A DNA stretch of 64,000 nt from a bacterium. Lineage in GTDB: Bacteria; SZUA-79; Acidulodesulfobacterales; Acidulodesulfobacteraceae. Positions 54,480-63,774 of the stretch are shown here, piece by piece. Under the pieces are notes generated by a model. It did no database searches. It had not been told where the DNA came from and saw only the letters and a program-made list of their open reading frames with translations. The stretch covers positions 1-64,000 of the forward strand of contig JAJYDX010000007.1 of the NCBI GenBank assembly GCA_021777135.1, written 5' to 3'. The translations under genes and the position numbers were made by a program. Numbering within the stretch: position 1 is the stretch's first letter; each line of letters opens with the position of its first letter.

Positions 54480-57400
54480 ATGAATAAAAATTTCAGCGCT
54501 AAAATTACCGAATATTTTATAGAAAACAAAATAACGCTTTTATTGATTTTATTCAGTATAGGTTTTGGAATAGTTGCGGTTCTTCTTACGCCGAGGCAGT
54601 ATAATCCTCAGATTATCGTTCCGGCCGCAAACGTGATAGTCAGATTTCCAGGAGCTAGCGGAAGGCAGGTTAAAAATTTAATTACCAAACCTTTAGAAAG
54701 AAAAATGTGGCAAATCCCCGGGGTAAAGCACGTATACTCCATATCCATGAATTCCGAATCCATAGTTACGGTCCAGTTCCATGTTAACGCAAGCCGCGAC
54801 AAGAGCCTTGTGGACATATATAACAAAGTGTTTTCCAATCTCGATGAAATTCCTAAAGGCGCAATGAGGCCACTTATTAAACCTATAGACGTTAATCACG
54901 TTCCAATACTTAATATTACGTTATGGAGCAAAAAATATAGCGCGGGATATCTTACTACGATTGCGAACAGGATATTAGACAGGCTTGATTCAGTTAAAGG
55001 AACAGGCGTTACTTTCATAAACGGCGCCAGGTATAAACAACTAAACGTTTATCTTAATCCTGTAAAAATGGCTGGATATAACATTTCTCCGTTAATGATA
55101 GCCCAGGAACTTAAAGGAACTAATATAAATATTCCGGCAGGTTTTCTTCAGAGTAATAACAAAAAAACATTTTTGACCGCGGGCGGATATTTTCACCGCG
55201 TGAGTTCAGTTAAAAACTTTATTGTTTCAGTTTATAACGGTAAACCCGTCTATCTTAAAGACGTAGCCTCTATTAAATATTCTTATAAACCTTTGAATTT
55301 TTTATCGGAAATAGGTTTCGGGAATAATTATTCGACCATTAACGGCAACGATAGGATTTCTGATTCGCATAACGGCGTTTACCCTGCCGTAACTATAGCA
55401 GTCGCTAAAAGAAGAGGCAAAAACGCCGTTACGGTTGTCGACAGCGTTCTTGCAAAATTTCATAAAATCGCCAAAACAAGTATGCCGGCAGGCGTACATT
55501 GGACTATCACCAGAAACGACGGTAAAAAGGCAAACAATGCGGTTAACAAATTATTGTTTCATTTGATAATAAGCATAATAATAGTTATAGGACTTCTTTT
55601 AATAATATTGGGATGGAGGGAAGCCTTTATCGTAGCCTTTACTATTCCACTAATGCTATTTCTTACCCTGGGCATAGCCTATATTTTTCATCAAACGCTA
55701 AACAGGATTACTTTGTTTGCGTTAATTCTTTCCCTGGGTCTTTTAGTTGATAACGCTATAGTAGTTATAGACAATATAGAAAGGATTTTTTCAAAAGAAA
55801 GAAATATACTCCCTACATATGCCGTTGATGCCGTAAATGAAATAGGCAATCCTAATTTTTTTGCTACGCTGGCAGTTATATCTTCTTTTGTTCCAATGCT
55901 TTTCGTAACAGGAATGATGGGTCCTTACATGAGGCCTATTCCGTTTAACGTGCCTATAGCCATGCTTGTTTCTTTATTTGTAGCGCTGACCGTAGTCCCA
56001 TGGTTTTATCTTAAGCTTATGGCAAACGAAAGGGGTATGGCGCTTCTGCGTAAAAAAGAATTGAAAGAACATAGCAAGAAAGGCAGGGGAGGATTATACG
56101 CAAAAATATTAAAACCATTGCTTTTAGATAAAAAGAAAAGATATATATTTATTGCTGCTATTGTTATTTTATTCATTCTGGCGATGTCGCTTCCGGTATT
56201 AAAAATAGTTAAATTTAAAATGCTTCCTGTTGCAAATACTAATACTTTTTTGATTACTATAAACAAACGTCCAGGTTCTACTTTTCAAGATACTAATATT
56301 ACAACCATGCAGATAGTAAATTACTTGAGACGGATAAAACAGGTAAAAAACTACGTAGTAACAGTAGGAACCCCTTCCGTTATCGATTTTTCTGGTTTAT
56401 TGCGAGGGGCAAATTTTAAAAACGCAAGCTGGTATTCCGAAATAAGGGTTAATTTAATAGATAAAGACAAGAGGAGCACATCATCTCATCGGCTGGTATT
56501 AAGGTTATTGCCGGTTGTCCATAAAATAGGCAAGGAATACGACGCTACAGTAAAAGTCTTGGAAAGCCCCCCTGGACCCCCGGTAAAATCTACAATAGTA
56601 GCTGAGATTTACGGAAAAAATTACGGCGAACAGGAAAAACTTTCTAAAATTGTTGAAGCAAGAATGAAAAAAATAAGGGGGATTACCGACGTAAATTCTT
56701 CGTATAAAAAACGTATAAAAAAGGTTGAGATAGTAGTTAGAAGAAGAAAAGCATCCATTCTCGGAATTAGCACGGAGATGATTGCGCAGTCGCTTTACCT
56801 TTTAAATAATGGAATGAGCATAGGCACAATTCATAAAAAAGGCCGCCTCCATCAGGAAGATATTTTTTTGCGTATGCCCGGTTCTTTCAGGACTGGATTA
56901 AACTCATTATCAGGCATATGGATATATGCTCCGTACGCAGGCAGATTAGTGCCTTTGAATTCAGTTATAAAAATCAAACGCGGCTATTTGCATAATATGA
57001 TTTACGAAAGGGACCTAAAACCTTTAGTGTACGTTTATGGAAAAGTGGTAAAAAGAAGCCCTATGTATGCCAACTTAGACCTTTTCCTGCATTTTGTTAA
57101 GCATCCGCTTCCGGCAGGATATCATATAAGATGGGGCGGAGAATGGCACCTTACTTTAAAAGTTTTCGCGCAGCTAGGCGCCGCTATGGGCATAGCTATA
57201 CTGCTTATATATATACTGCTTGTAGGATATACCGGTTCATTCATCGTTCCGTTAATACTTATGGGAGCTATTCCGCTTGAAATGATTGGTATAATGCCCG
57301 GGTTCGCTTTGATAAGAGTTTATTTCACTGCCACCTCTATGATTGGGGCGATAGCTCTTTCAGGCATTGTCATAAGAAATTCCCTGCTTTTACTCGAATT

Positions 57401-57671
57401 TATCAACGATAGAAAAAAAGAAGGCTATAACATTACCGATTCTTTAATAGAAGCCGGTTCTATGAGGGCAAGACCTATTATAATAACGGCGCTTGCAGTA
57501 ATATTCGGTTCGGCTATACTCGTTACCGACCCGGTTTGGAACGGTCTTGCATGGGCGTTAATTTTTGGAATGCTGGCTTCTACTACGTTAACCCTTGTGG
57601 TAATTCCGGTGCTTTATTATATGATTGAAGGAAGAAGATGGCACAAAGAAGACGTTCACGATAATTTGTGA
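54480..57671 (+). CDS. RND-family efflux pump, inner-membrane transporter
   Basis: A 1063-residue AcrB/HME-like transporter with twelve transmembrane helices in two halves and two large periplasmic domains. Helix 4 carries LGLLVDNAIVVIDNIER, in which the first proton-relay aspartate is kept and the second position of the usual DD pair is Asn. The C-terminal half has TATSMIGAIALSGIVIRNSLLLLEF, cited here as separate parts TATSMIGAIALSG and IRNSLLLLEF. Substrate (drug, metal or lipid-like compound) cannot be told from the sequence. No TolC-like outer-membrane factor lies nearby. Confidence 0.93.
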   Translation: MNKNFSAKITEYFIENKITLLLILFSIGFGIVAVLLTPRQYNPQIIVPAANVIVRFPGASGRQVKNLITKPLERKMWQIPGVKHVYSISMNSESIVTVQFHVNASRDKSLVDIYNKVFSNLDEIPKGAMRPLIKPIDVNHVPILNITLWSKKYSAGYLTTIANRILDRLDSVKGTGVTFINGARYKQLNVYLNPVKMAGYNISPLMIAQELKGTNINIPAGFLQSNNKKTFLTAGGYFHRVSSVKNFIVSVYNGKPVYLKDVASIKYSYKPLNFLSEIGFGNNYSTINGNDRISDSHNGVYPAVTIAVAKRRGKNAVTVVDSVLAKFHKIAKTSMPAGVHWTITRNDGKKANNAVNKLLFHLIISIIIVIGLLLIILGWREAFIVAFTIPLMLFLTLGIAYIFHQTLNRITLFALILSLGLLVDNAIVVIDNIERIFSKERNILPTYAVDAVNEIGNPNFFATLAVISSFVPMLFVTGMMGPYMRPIPFNVPIAMLVSLFVALTVVPWFYLKLMANERGMALLRKKELKEHSKKGRGGLYAKILKPLLLDKKKRYIFIAAIVILFILAMSLPVLKIVKFKMLPVANTNTFLITINKRPGSTFQDTNITTMQIVNYLRRIKQVKNYVVTVGTPSVIDFSGLLRGANFKNASWYSEIRVNLIDKDKRSTSSHRLVLRLLPVVHKIGKEYDATVKVLESPPGPPVKSTIVAEIYGKNYGEQEKLSKIVEARMKKIRGITDVNSSYKKRIKKVEIVVRRRKASILGISTEMIAQSLYLLNNGMSIGTIHKKGRLHQEDIFLRMPGSFRTGLNSLSGIWIYAPYAGRLVPLNSVIKIKRGYLHNMIYERDLKPLVYVYGKVVKRSPMYANLDLFLHFVKHPLPAGYHIRWGGEWHLTLKVFAQLGAAMGIAILLIYILLVGYTGSFIVPLILMGAIPLEMIGIMPGFALIRVYFTATSMIGAIALSGIVIRNSLLLLEFINDRKKEGYNITDSLIEAGSMRARPIIITALAVIFGSAILVTDPVWNGLAWALIFGMLASTTLTLVVIPVLYYMIEGRRWHKEDVHDNL

Positions 57672-57717
57672 TTATTAATTAAAATAAAATCAGGATATTT
57701 TCAACAAGAGGTGTATT

Positions 57718-58488
57718 ATGCCGATAATATTTGAACGTAAGGAAGCTTATATCGCCGAAATAATTATAGATTTAGGCGGTAAAAATACTTTAAATATAAC
57801 CGAAATAAATGAATTAATAAAAATTTTTGAAGAAAGAGTAGAAAAAGAAATCGACCTAAAAGCAGTTATAATAAAAAGCGCTAATCACGATTATTTTGCA
57901 ACCGGACCAACAATTAACGAAATTGCCAGACTGGATAGAGACGGAGCCAGATATTACGTTACGCTATTAAACGTTATGAACAGGCATATCACAGAGTCGC
58001 CTATTCCAGTTATATGCATTGTTAACGGCACTGTAAGCGGAATAGGTTTAAATATAACATCCTCATGCGATTTCAGGCTTGCGGAAAAAAAATCTAATTT
58101 TACAGATTTGTCATCTAAATACGGAATACTTTCTCCTTCTTATTTGCCGTTAAGGCTTGCATTTTTAATAAGCGTCCAGAAAGCAGCGGAGATTCTTATA
58201 AGTTCAAAAAGTTATTCCGCGGAAGAATTATACAGATTTAATTATTTATCGGAAGTTTTCGATGCTGACGCATTTGACGCAGGCGTTACAGGATTTATAA
58301 AAGATTTTACCAGATTATCCATAGATTCGTTGAGGTTTAAAAAAAGAATTTTTATAGATTTATGGAAAAATTATTTAAAAAATAATCAATTTTATGCCGA
58401 AGAGATAGAAGAAATTTTTTCTGAACTTTTAAAAGAAGGAAAAGATTGGAAAAAGTCTGCATCAGATTCAGGCGGCACTACTTTATAA
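57718..58488 (+). CDS. Enoyl-CoA hydratase/isomerase (crotonase) family protein
   Basis: A 256-residue crotonase-fold protein. The oxyanion-hole region is partly kept (IVNGTVSGIGLNITSSCDFRLA). At the usual position of the first catalytic glutamate (the PExxLG-type stretch), the sequence reads FTDLSSKYGILSP, with no Glu. The second catalytic Glu is not evident either. It may therefore catalyse a different crotonase reaction or none. It stands between the RND pump and the ArsR-type regulator, 46 bases after the pump. GAGGTG precedes the ATG. Confidence 0.8.
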   Translation: MPIIFERKEAYIAEIIIDLGGKNTLNITEINELIKIFEERVEKEIDLKAVIIKSANHDYFATGPTINEIARLDRDGARYYVTLLNVMNRHITESPIPVICIVNGTVSGIGLNITSSCDFRLAEKKSNFTDLSSKYGILSPSYLPLRLAFLISVQKAAEILISSKSYSAEELYRFNYLSEVFDADAFDAGVTGFIKDFTRLSIDSLRFKKRIFIDLWKNYLKNNQFYAEEIEEIFSELLKEGKDWKKSASDSGGTTL

Positions 58489-58525
58489 ACGCAAAATTAA
58501 AATCTTATATCTAAAATTTTTCCCC

Positions 58526-58554
58526 TTGACAACTATTTTAGAATATTCTATATT
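58526..58554 (+). promoter_or_regulatory. Promoter of the ArsR-type regulator
   Basis: A perfect TTGACA (58526-58531), 17-base spacer and TATATT (58549-58554). This is among the best sigma-70 matches in the window. The operator-like inverted repeats overlap its spacer and -10 hexamer. Confidence 0.7.
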
Positions 58555-58562
58555 TAGAATAT
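58539..58562 (+). promoter_or_regulatory. Operator-like overlapping inverted repeats for the ArsR-type regulator
   Basis: TAGAATATTCTA (58539-58550) is a perfect 12-base palindrome. In addition ATATTCTA (58543-58550) and TAGAATAT (58555-58562) form a perfect inverted repeat with a four-base gap. The sites straddle the -10 hexamer, so a bound repressor would block RNA polymerase. ArsR-family proteins bind 12-2-12-like AT-rich palindromes in this position, and autoregulation is expected. Confidence 0.65.
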
Positions 58563-58604
58563 ACACATAATCGCGGTGTGCTACATCGCAAAGAATTAAA
58601 AAAA

Positions 58605-58997
58605 ATGGGAAAAATGGGAAAAGAGTTTTGCGTAGACGACAAAAACCTCAACAAAAAATGCAAGGACTTGGCTAGTATTTTTAAGCTTTTGTCAAATCCA
58701 ATCAGATTAGGAATTCTATGTATCGTATGCGATGAAGAAGTCAGCGTAAACGATATATCTTCTGCTTTAGGTAAAACCCAATCCAACATATCCCAGCATT
58801 TAGCAGTCTTAAGGAACACCCAGATGGTAGATTTTAAAAGAGTCGATAATAAACTCTTATACTATCTAAAAAATTCCAAAATAAGACAGCTCGTGAAAGA
58901 CATTAAAGACATTAAAGATGCAGGGGATTATGCCGATTTAAGATTTTCAGGCGATACAGAAGCCATAAAATCAGATAGCAACCCCAGCATCCGTTAA
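58605..58997 (+). CDS. ArsR-family winged-helix regulator (sHdrR-like)
   Basis: A small repressor-type regulator with FKLLSNPIRLGIL, VNDISSALGKTQSNISQHLAVLR (cited in parts: VNDISSALG, SNISQHLAVLR) and the wing VDNKLLYYL. The arsenic-sensing helix motif ELCVCDL is replaced by EVSVNDI, so classical alpha-3 metal sensing is unlikely. Cysteines occur before the domain and as CIVC in the helix before it. ATG at 58605 is chosen; a GTG at 58578 and an ATG at 58614 are alternatives, none with a strong ribosome binding site. Its position just ahead of the sHdr genes parallels the repressor sHdrR of Hyphomicrobium, a sulfur-responsive regulator. Confidence 0.85.
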   Translation: MGKMGKEFCVDDKNLNKKCKDLASIFKLLSNPIRLGILCIVCDEEVSVNDISSALGKTQSNISQHLAVLRNTQMVDFKRVDNKLLYYLKNSKIRQLVKDIKDIKDAGDYADLRFSGDTEAIKSDSNPSIR

Positions 58998-59125
58998 TTA
59001 TCATCCGTTTTTAAAATTCTTAAAGATTATTTTGATTAGATAAAATTTTCGATAACTATAAATTCGTCGATTTTTTTGTCTTTTTGCAACTTAATTAAAG
59101 CATATAAATAATGGAGGTATTTTAA

Positions 59126-59860
59126 ATGAGCGAAGAAAACAAAAATCCTATTACAGACGCAATCGAAAGTACCAAAGGCGGGCACTTTTATAAGGAAATC
59201 ATGAAAGATTTCCGAATTAAAGAATCTCTGCACGGTTGTTTGAACTGCGGAACTTGCGTAGCAAACTGTCCCGCGGCCGCATTTTACGACTATTCTCCGC
59301 GCGAAGTCTGCCAGATGATAATAGAAGGGGATGAGGAGACTATTGAAGAATATATGAAGGGCAAGATATGGAACTGCGCCCAGTGTTACAGTTGTAAATA
59401 CAGATGCCCTAAAGAGAATTCCGCCGCTGATATAGTTATGGCGATGAGAGAAATAGCGGTAAGGGAAGGACTTGCGGCTGAAGCTCTTGCAGGCTATACC
59501 AGAATTGCAAAGTTGGTGCTTACCAGGGGAAACCAGCTGGCTCCCGACATGCTTTCTCCAGATGCTTTTCCAGACTGGGGACCAAGGATGATAGAGCTTT
59601 CGTCTAAAAAAATGGAAATGAGGGAAGAGCTGTTCGAAGGTTTTCCAGGTATGAACGTAGTAGACAGGGCATGGGCTGCTGAAGATTACACAATATACGA
59701 AATGCAAAAGATATGGGAAGAAAGCGGGGCATTAGAAAAAGTCGGAACCGTATTTCCATTTTTAGTAGATATAGTTCAGGACGACATGGACGATAAGAAA
59801 GATGAAATGGAAGCGAGAATTCAGGAAAAAAAAGCAAAGCTAGAAGCCTCTAAAAAATAA
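59126..59860 (+). CDS. hdrC1: sHdrC1: iron-sulfur subunit of the sulfur-oxidising Hdr-like complex
   Basis: A 244-residue HdrC-like protein with two [4Fe-4S] ferredoxin motifs, CLNCGTCVANCP and CAQCYSCKYRCP, in the first 110 residues, followed by a helical part. It is the first gene of the order C1-B1-A-C2-B2, which characterises the sHdr complex of sulfur oxidisers rather than the methanogen heterodisulfide reductase. The complex is thought to take sulfane sulfur from lipoate-binding carrier proteins. TGGAGG precedes the ATG. Confidence 0.9.
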   Translation: MSEENKNPITDAIESTKGGHFYKEIMKDFRIKESLHGCLNCGTCVANCPAAAFYDYSPREVCQMIIEGDEETIEEYMKGKIWNCAQCYSCKYRCPKENSAADIVMAMREIAVREGLAAEALAGYTRIAKLVLTRGNQLAPDMLSPDAFPDWGPRMIELSSKKMEMREELFEGFPGMNVVDRAWAAEDYTIYEMQKIWEESGALEKVGTVFPFLVDIVQDDMDDKKDEMEARIQEKKAKLEASKK

Positions 59861-59926
59861 TTGCCGTATGATTTACGTTAAATTTTAAAGCTTATAAAAA
59901 TATTAAATAGATATATGGAGGACATT

Positions 59927-61036
59927 ATGTCTAATGGAACAAGTTTGTCTTACGAAATAAACGACGTTAAAACCGGCATAAATCATGCTAAAGGAATGAA
60001 TTATCATGTCCATGATATCAGGGCCGAGATGAAAAAATTAGAAGAAGAAGGCGAGATTAAAATAGGTCATATAATAGGACCGTATAAAGAAGAAGAGGTA
60101 ATGTACGGTATTAAAAAGAAGGTACCTCTAGATATGCATTATCAGCACAAAAGCTGTGGTCAGTGCGCAAACCTTCCAGGAGTTCCCAGGTCTAATTTTT
60201 ATTATAGGGATAAACTGGGCATAAAATATTACAATGATATGCAGCAAACTTCTTGTACCGCTTGGAATTATCATGCTTCCGGTCTTGGAAACCTTGTCCA
60301 GCTCGCTTCTGTTGCAGCGAGAAACTGGCACAGAGCTTACGAAGAAGGCTATAACTTTACTATACACTGCGTTACAAGCTTTGGAAACTATTTGGAGATG
60401 AGACATTTATTAGTAGGAAATAAAGAACTGAGGGATTCCGTAAAAAAAGTCCTTGCGTCGCTTGGAAGAGAGCTAGTTATTCCTGAAGAAATAGTTCACG
60501 ACAGCGAAATAGCTTATGCTTTAAGGGATAAAATACTGGAGGCGGCAGACCCTAAAAGAATCGAAGGCATTAATGGACTAAGAGCAGTGGAACATTACGG
60601 CTGCCATTTTTTTAAACAGGTATCAGACGACATAATTGGCGGAAAAAGACCAATCGTAGTAGGAGGCTTAGCATCGCATCTTGGAGTGAAGATGGAAGAA
60701 TATTCAAAATGGTTTATGTGCTGTGGGTTTGGATTCAGGCATATTCTCGTTAACAGGGAATTTACGAGATCCGCGCAAAATATTAAATTAAAAGCCATTA
60801 AGCAGGAAGTAGATCCGGATATGATTTTAGTTAACTGTACCGGATGCGGAACAACATTTGACAAGACCCAGTGGATACAAAAGGCTGTGGGAGAAGATTA
60901 TCATTATCCGGTTGTGTTTTATTCCCAGTTGGCAGCCCTTGCCCTTGGCGCTCATCCGTTTAAAGAAGCAGGACTAAACTTTCACGTTACGCCCGTCGAG
61001 CCTCTTTTGGACAAGATGGGAATAGCTTATAATTAA
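59927..61036 (+). CDS. hdrB1: sHdrB1: CCG-domain subunit of the sHdr complex
   Basis: A HdrB-like protein of about 369 residues. The C-terminal half carries a complete cysteine-rich CCG motif: C-x38-CC-x37-CxxC (YGC, MCCGFG, NCTGC), the ligand set for a noncubane [4Fe-4S] cluster. In the N-terminal half the equivalent motif is degenerate (SCTAW for CC, CVTS for CxxC). The start is placed at 59927, since the ATG at 59915 contains the ribosome binding site GGAGG. It follows hdrC1 by 66 bases. Confidence 0.9.
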   Translation: MSNGTSLSYEINDVKTGINHAKGMNYHVHDIRAEMKKLEEEGEIKIGHIIGPYKEEEVMYGIKKKVPLDMHYQHKSCGQCANLPGVPRSNFYYRDKLGIKYYNDMQQTSCTAWNYHASGLGNLVQLASVAARNWHRAYEEGYNFTIHCVTSFGNYLEMRHLLVGNKELRDSVKKVLASLGRELVIPEEIVHDSEIAYALRDKILEAADPKRIEGINGLRAVEHYGCHFFKQVSDDIIGGKRPIVVGGLASHLGVKMEEYSKWFMCCGFGFRHILVNREFTRSAQNIKLKAIKQEVDPDMILVNCTGCGTTFDKTQWIQKAVGEDYHYPVVFYSQLAALALGAHPFKEAGLNFHVTPVEPLLDKMGIAYN

Positions 61037-61097
61037 ATTAAAATAAATATAAAATTTTTAAAAATTATTCCTAAAATGACAAAAGGAGGTATTTAAG

Positions 61098-62147
61098 GTG
61101 AAAACAGTTTTAGTTATCGGAGGGGGAGTTACAGGACTTAAAGCGTCGTCCGAACTTGCAGAAATGGGTTATAACGTTGCTTTGGTAGAAAAAGAGGATT
61201 ATCTCGGTGGTCAAGTAGCGAAACATAAGTATTACAAACTTGCGCCTGATTTAAGACTTGCCGGCGAAGTGATAGACCCGGTTATCAAAGCTGTAGAAAG
61301 CAATTCAAACATTAAGGTATATAAACATTCCCACGTTGTCGCCGTTTCTGGCAATGCGCCGGAATTTAAAGCAAAAATAAAAAATTCTAAAGGTGAAAGC
61401 GAAGAAAGCTTTGGAGCAATAGTAGTAGCAACAGGCTTTGACCATTTCGATCCTACGGTTAAGCAGGAATACGGCTACGGAAGATTTAAAGACGTTGTTA
61501 CTAATGCCGAAGTAGAAGAAATGCTTAATCCAAACGGTTCGACCAAAGGGCAATTAAAAAGGCCTTCCGACGGAAAAACTCCTAAGAAAATAGCGATATT
61601 TCAATGCGTTGGTTCCAGGGATAGACAGGTAGGAAACCCTTACTGCTGCAGGGTAGGTTGCGTAGTTTCCACGAAGCAGGCTATAGAAATAAAAGAAAAA
61701 TATCCTGATTCCGAAGTTTACGTATATTATATGGATATGAGAATGTTCGGAAGAGGATGGGAAGAGCTTTATGGCAAAGCAATGGAAGATTATGAAATTA
61801 TTTTCACGAGAGGAAGAGGCGCCGAGGTAACGCTTAAAAATCAGCAGCTTTCTTTGAGAGCCGAAGAAACTATTATGGACAGACCGATTCAACATTCCGT
61901 CGATATGATTATTCTTGCCGCTGGAATGGCTGCCGGAGAAGGAACGATAGACGCTGCCAAAGTACTTGGGATTAAACAGAACGATTACGGTTTCCTTTCT
62001 CCAAAAGACGATTTTTTAAGTCCTAACGAGTCTTCTAAGCCCGGCATATTTATAGCCGGAGCCGATAAGGGACCTATGGACATTGAAAATTGCATAGTCG
62101 AAGGCGCAGCTGTGGCCGCAAAGGTAGCAGGCAGTCTAAAAAATTAA
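61098..62147 (+). CDS. hdrA: sHdrA: FAD-binding subunit of the sHdr complex
   Basis: A 349-residue flavoprotein. The N-terminal GGGVTGLKASSELAEMG binds FAD. A cluster-binding cysteine set lies in FQCVGSRDRQVG and NPYCCRVGC. The C-terminal GIFIAGADKGPMDIENC closes the FAD fold. It is about half the length of methanogen HdrA and lacks its inserted ferredoxin domains, matching the short sHdrA of sulfur oxidisers. The start is GTG, with AAAGGAGGT ahead of it. Confidence 0.93.
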   Translation: MKTVLVIGGGVTGLKASSELAEMGYNVALVEKEDYLGGQVAKHKYYKLAPDLRLAGEVIDPVIKAVESNSNIKVYKHSHVVAVSGNAPEFKAKIKNSKGESEESFGAIVVATGFDHFDPTVKQEYGYGRFKDVVTNAEVEEMLNPNGSTKGQLKRPSDGKTPKKIAIFQCVGSRDRQVGNPYCCRVGCVVSTKQAIEIKEKYPDSEVYVYYMDMRMFGRGWEELYGKAMEDYEIIFTRGRGAEVTLKNQQLSLRAEETIMDRPIQHSVDMIILAAGMAAGEGTIDAAKVLGIKQNDYGFLSPKDDFLSPNESSKPGIFIAGADKGPMDIENCIVEGAAVAAKVAGSLKN

Positions 62148-62221
62148 ATATCTTAATTAATTTTAATTAAATATCTTAGCAATTTTATTAAGATTTATAT
62201 ATTAAGAATAAGGAGAATATA

Positions 62222-62866
62222 ATGGCGGAAAATACCGATAAAATGGTTATAGACGGCGTCGAGCTTACCGGCATATGGAAAGAGTTTTTGCCTTCGAGAA
62301 TATTATACGAGGACGTTACTACTGAATTTCTCGACGAAGTCAAAAAGCTTCCTGGCGGATCGACTATCGTCAGATGTTATCAATGCGGGACATGTTCAGG
62401 CGGATGCACCCTGCCTGATTTTGTAGATAAATTTAATCCAAGAAGATTTATCGACTTAGTCAGAAGAGGTCATTACGACATATTGGTTAACGAAAATAAA
62501 GACCTGGTATGGAAATGCGTATCGTGCCAAAGATGTACTCACAGATGCCCGAAAGGCGTGAATACCCAGGAAGTCGTAAGAGCCATAGCAAAATTTCTGG
62601 AAGATAAAAAAGTGTTCGGAAAGCTTACAAACGACGAGGCTTTTGATGAAGTCTTTATGGAAGAGGTTATTGAAGACGGAAGGATAGACGAGGTGAAAAT
62701 AGTAAAAGATTTTTATTCGAAAACCGGCAGGCTTAAAGACATGATGAGCGCGGACCAGATATCCCTTGGTTTTAAGATGCTTACCAGCGGTAGGATAAAG
62801 CTCTTTGGAGGCAAAATTAAAGATTGGAAAAAAGTTTCCAAGAGGCTAAAGGAGGAAATACAATGA
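62222..62866 (+). CDS. hdrC2: sHdrC2: second iron-sulfur subunit of the sHdr complex
   Basis: A 214-residue HdrC-like protein with two [4Fe-4S] motifs, CYQCGTCSGGCTLP and CVSCQRCTHRCP, followed by a helical tail. It lies directly after hdrA; the small gene seen between these two in Hyphomicrobium is absent here. AAGGAG precedes the ATG. Its stop overlaps hdrB2 by four bases (ATGA), showing coupled translation. Confidence 0.92.
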   Translation: MAENTDKMVIDGVELTGIWKEFLPSRILYEDVTTEFLDEVKKLPGGSTIVRCYQCGTCSGGCTLPDFVDKFNPRRFIDLVRRGHYDILVNENKDLVWKCVSCQRCTHRCPKGVNTQEVVRAIAKFLEDKKVFGKLTNDEAFDEVFMEEVIEDGRIDEVKIVKDFYSKTGRLKDMMSADQISLGFKMLTSGRIKLFGGKIKDWKKVSKRLKEEIQ

Positions 62867-63768
62867 AAATAGGATATTTTCCAGGCTGTTCTTTAAAGGG
62901 AATGGCGCGCGCCTATGACGAATCAACTAAAATAGTCGCAGAGGAGTTCGGTATAGACTTAATGGAAATTGAAGACTTTAACTGCTGCGGGGCTTTAGAA
63001 GTAAAAGGCTCCAACGAAAAACTTTCTTATATGCTTCCGGCAAGAGTTATGGACTCGGCTAAAGGAAGGTTTCACGTCGATGCCGTGGTCACGCCTTGTA
63101 ACGGTTGTTATCACAGCCTTTTAAGGGCAAACTCGGCTATGAATGAAAATAACGAGGCTAGAAGAGACGTTATAAGTTTTCTTAAAGACGTAGGTTACGG
63201 AACATATGAAGGCGATATGGACGTCAGACATTTTCTTGAACTGTTTTATAACGAAATAGGACCGGAAAAAGTAAAATCCGCCGTCAGGAAACCCCTTAAA
63301 GGTCTTAAAGTTGCTTCTTACTACGGATGCTTATACGAAAGACCTAAAACTATTACCAAAACCGGTTATAAAAGTAAAAGGGACGATTCCGAAAATCCAT
63401 ATTTTCAAGATGAGCTGTTAAAGGCTACCGGGGCGGAAGTAGTAGAATTTCATTCTTCGGCTTCATGCTGCGGCGGAGCGCATGCCCTCCAAGACGAATC
63501 TCTGGCTGCAACTTTGTCTGCGGCGGTTCTCTCTTCAGCAAAAGAAGCAGGCGCCGATATTTTGGTGCTTCCGTGTCCTTTGTGCGGAGCGGCTTTAGAT
63601 ATAAAACAGCCTGAAATAATTAAAGCCCACGGAGAAAAAGCGAAACTTCCGGTAGTTTATTTCACGCAACTTATAGGCTTAAGCATGGGTAAATCTCCTA
63701 AGGAACTTAAGCTATCCGACCCCATCTCTAATCCTATGGATGTTTTAAAAGCAAAAGGTTTAGCATAA
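62863..63768 (+). CDS. hdrB2: sHdrB2: two-CCG-domain subunit of the sHdr complex
   Basis: An HdrB-like protein of about 301 residues with two complete CCG motifs: C-x31-CC-x36-CxxC (PGC, NCCGA, CNGC) and C-x45-CC-x34-CxxC (YGC, SCCGG, CPLC). These form the likely site of sulfur chemistry. The start at 62863 is supported by GGAGGA and by the ATGA overlap with hdrC2, rather than the upstream in-frame codon at 62824. It is the last gene in the window; carrier genes such as lbpA, tusA or dsrE would be sought further right. Confidence 0.93.
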   Translation: MKIGYFPGCSLKGMARAYDESTKIVAEEFGIDLMEIEDFNCCGALEVKGSNEKLSYMLPARVMDSAKGRFHVDAVVTPCNGCYHSLLRANSAMNENNEARRDVISFLKDVGYGTYEGDMDVRHFLELFYNEIGPEKVKSAVRKPLKGLKVASYYGCLYERPKTITKTGYKSKRDDSENPYFQDELLKATGAEVVEFHSSASCCGGAHALQDESLAATLSAAVLSSAKEAGADILVLPCPLCGAALDIKQPEIIKAHGEKAKLPVVYFTQLIGLSMGKSPKELKLSDPISNPMDVLKAKGLA

Positions 63769-63774
63769 TTATTA

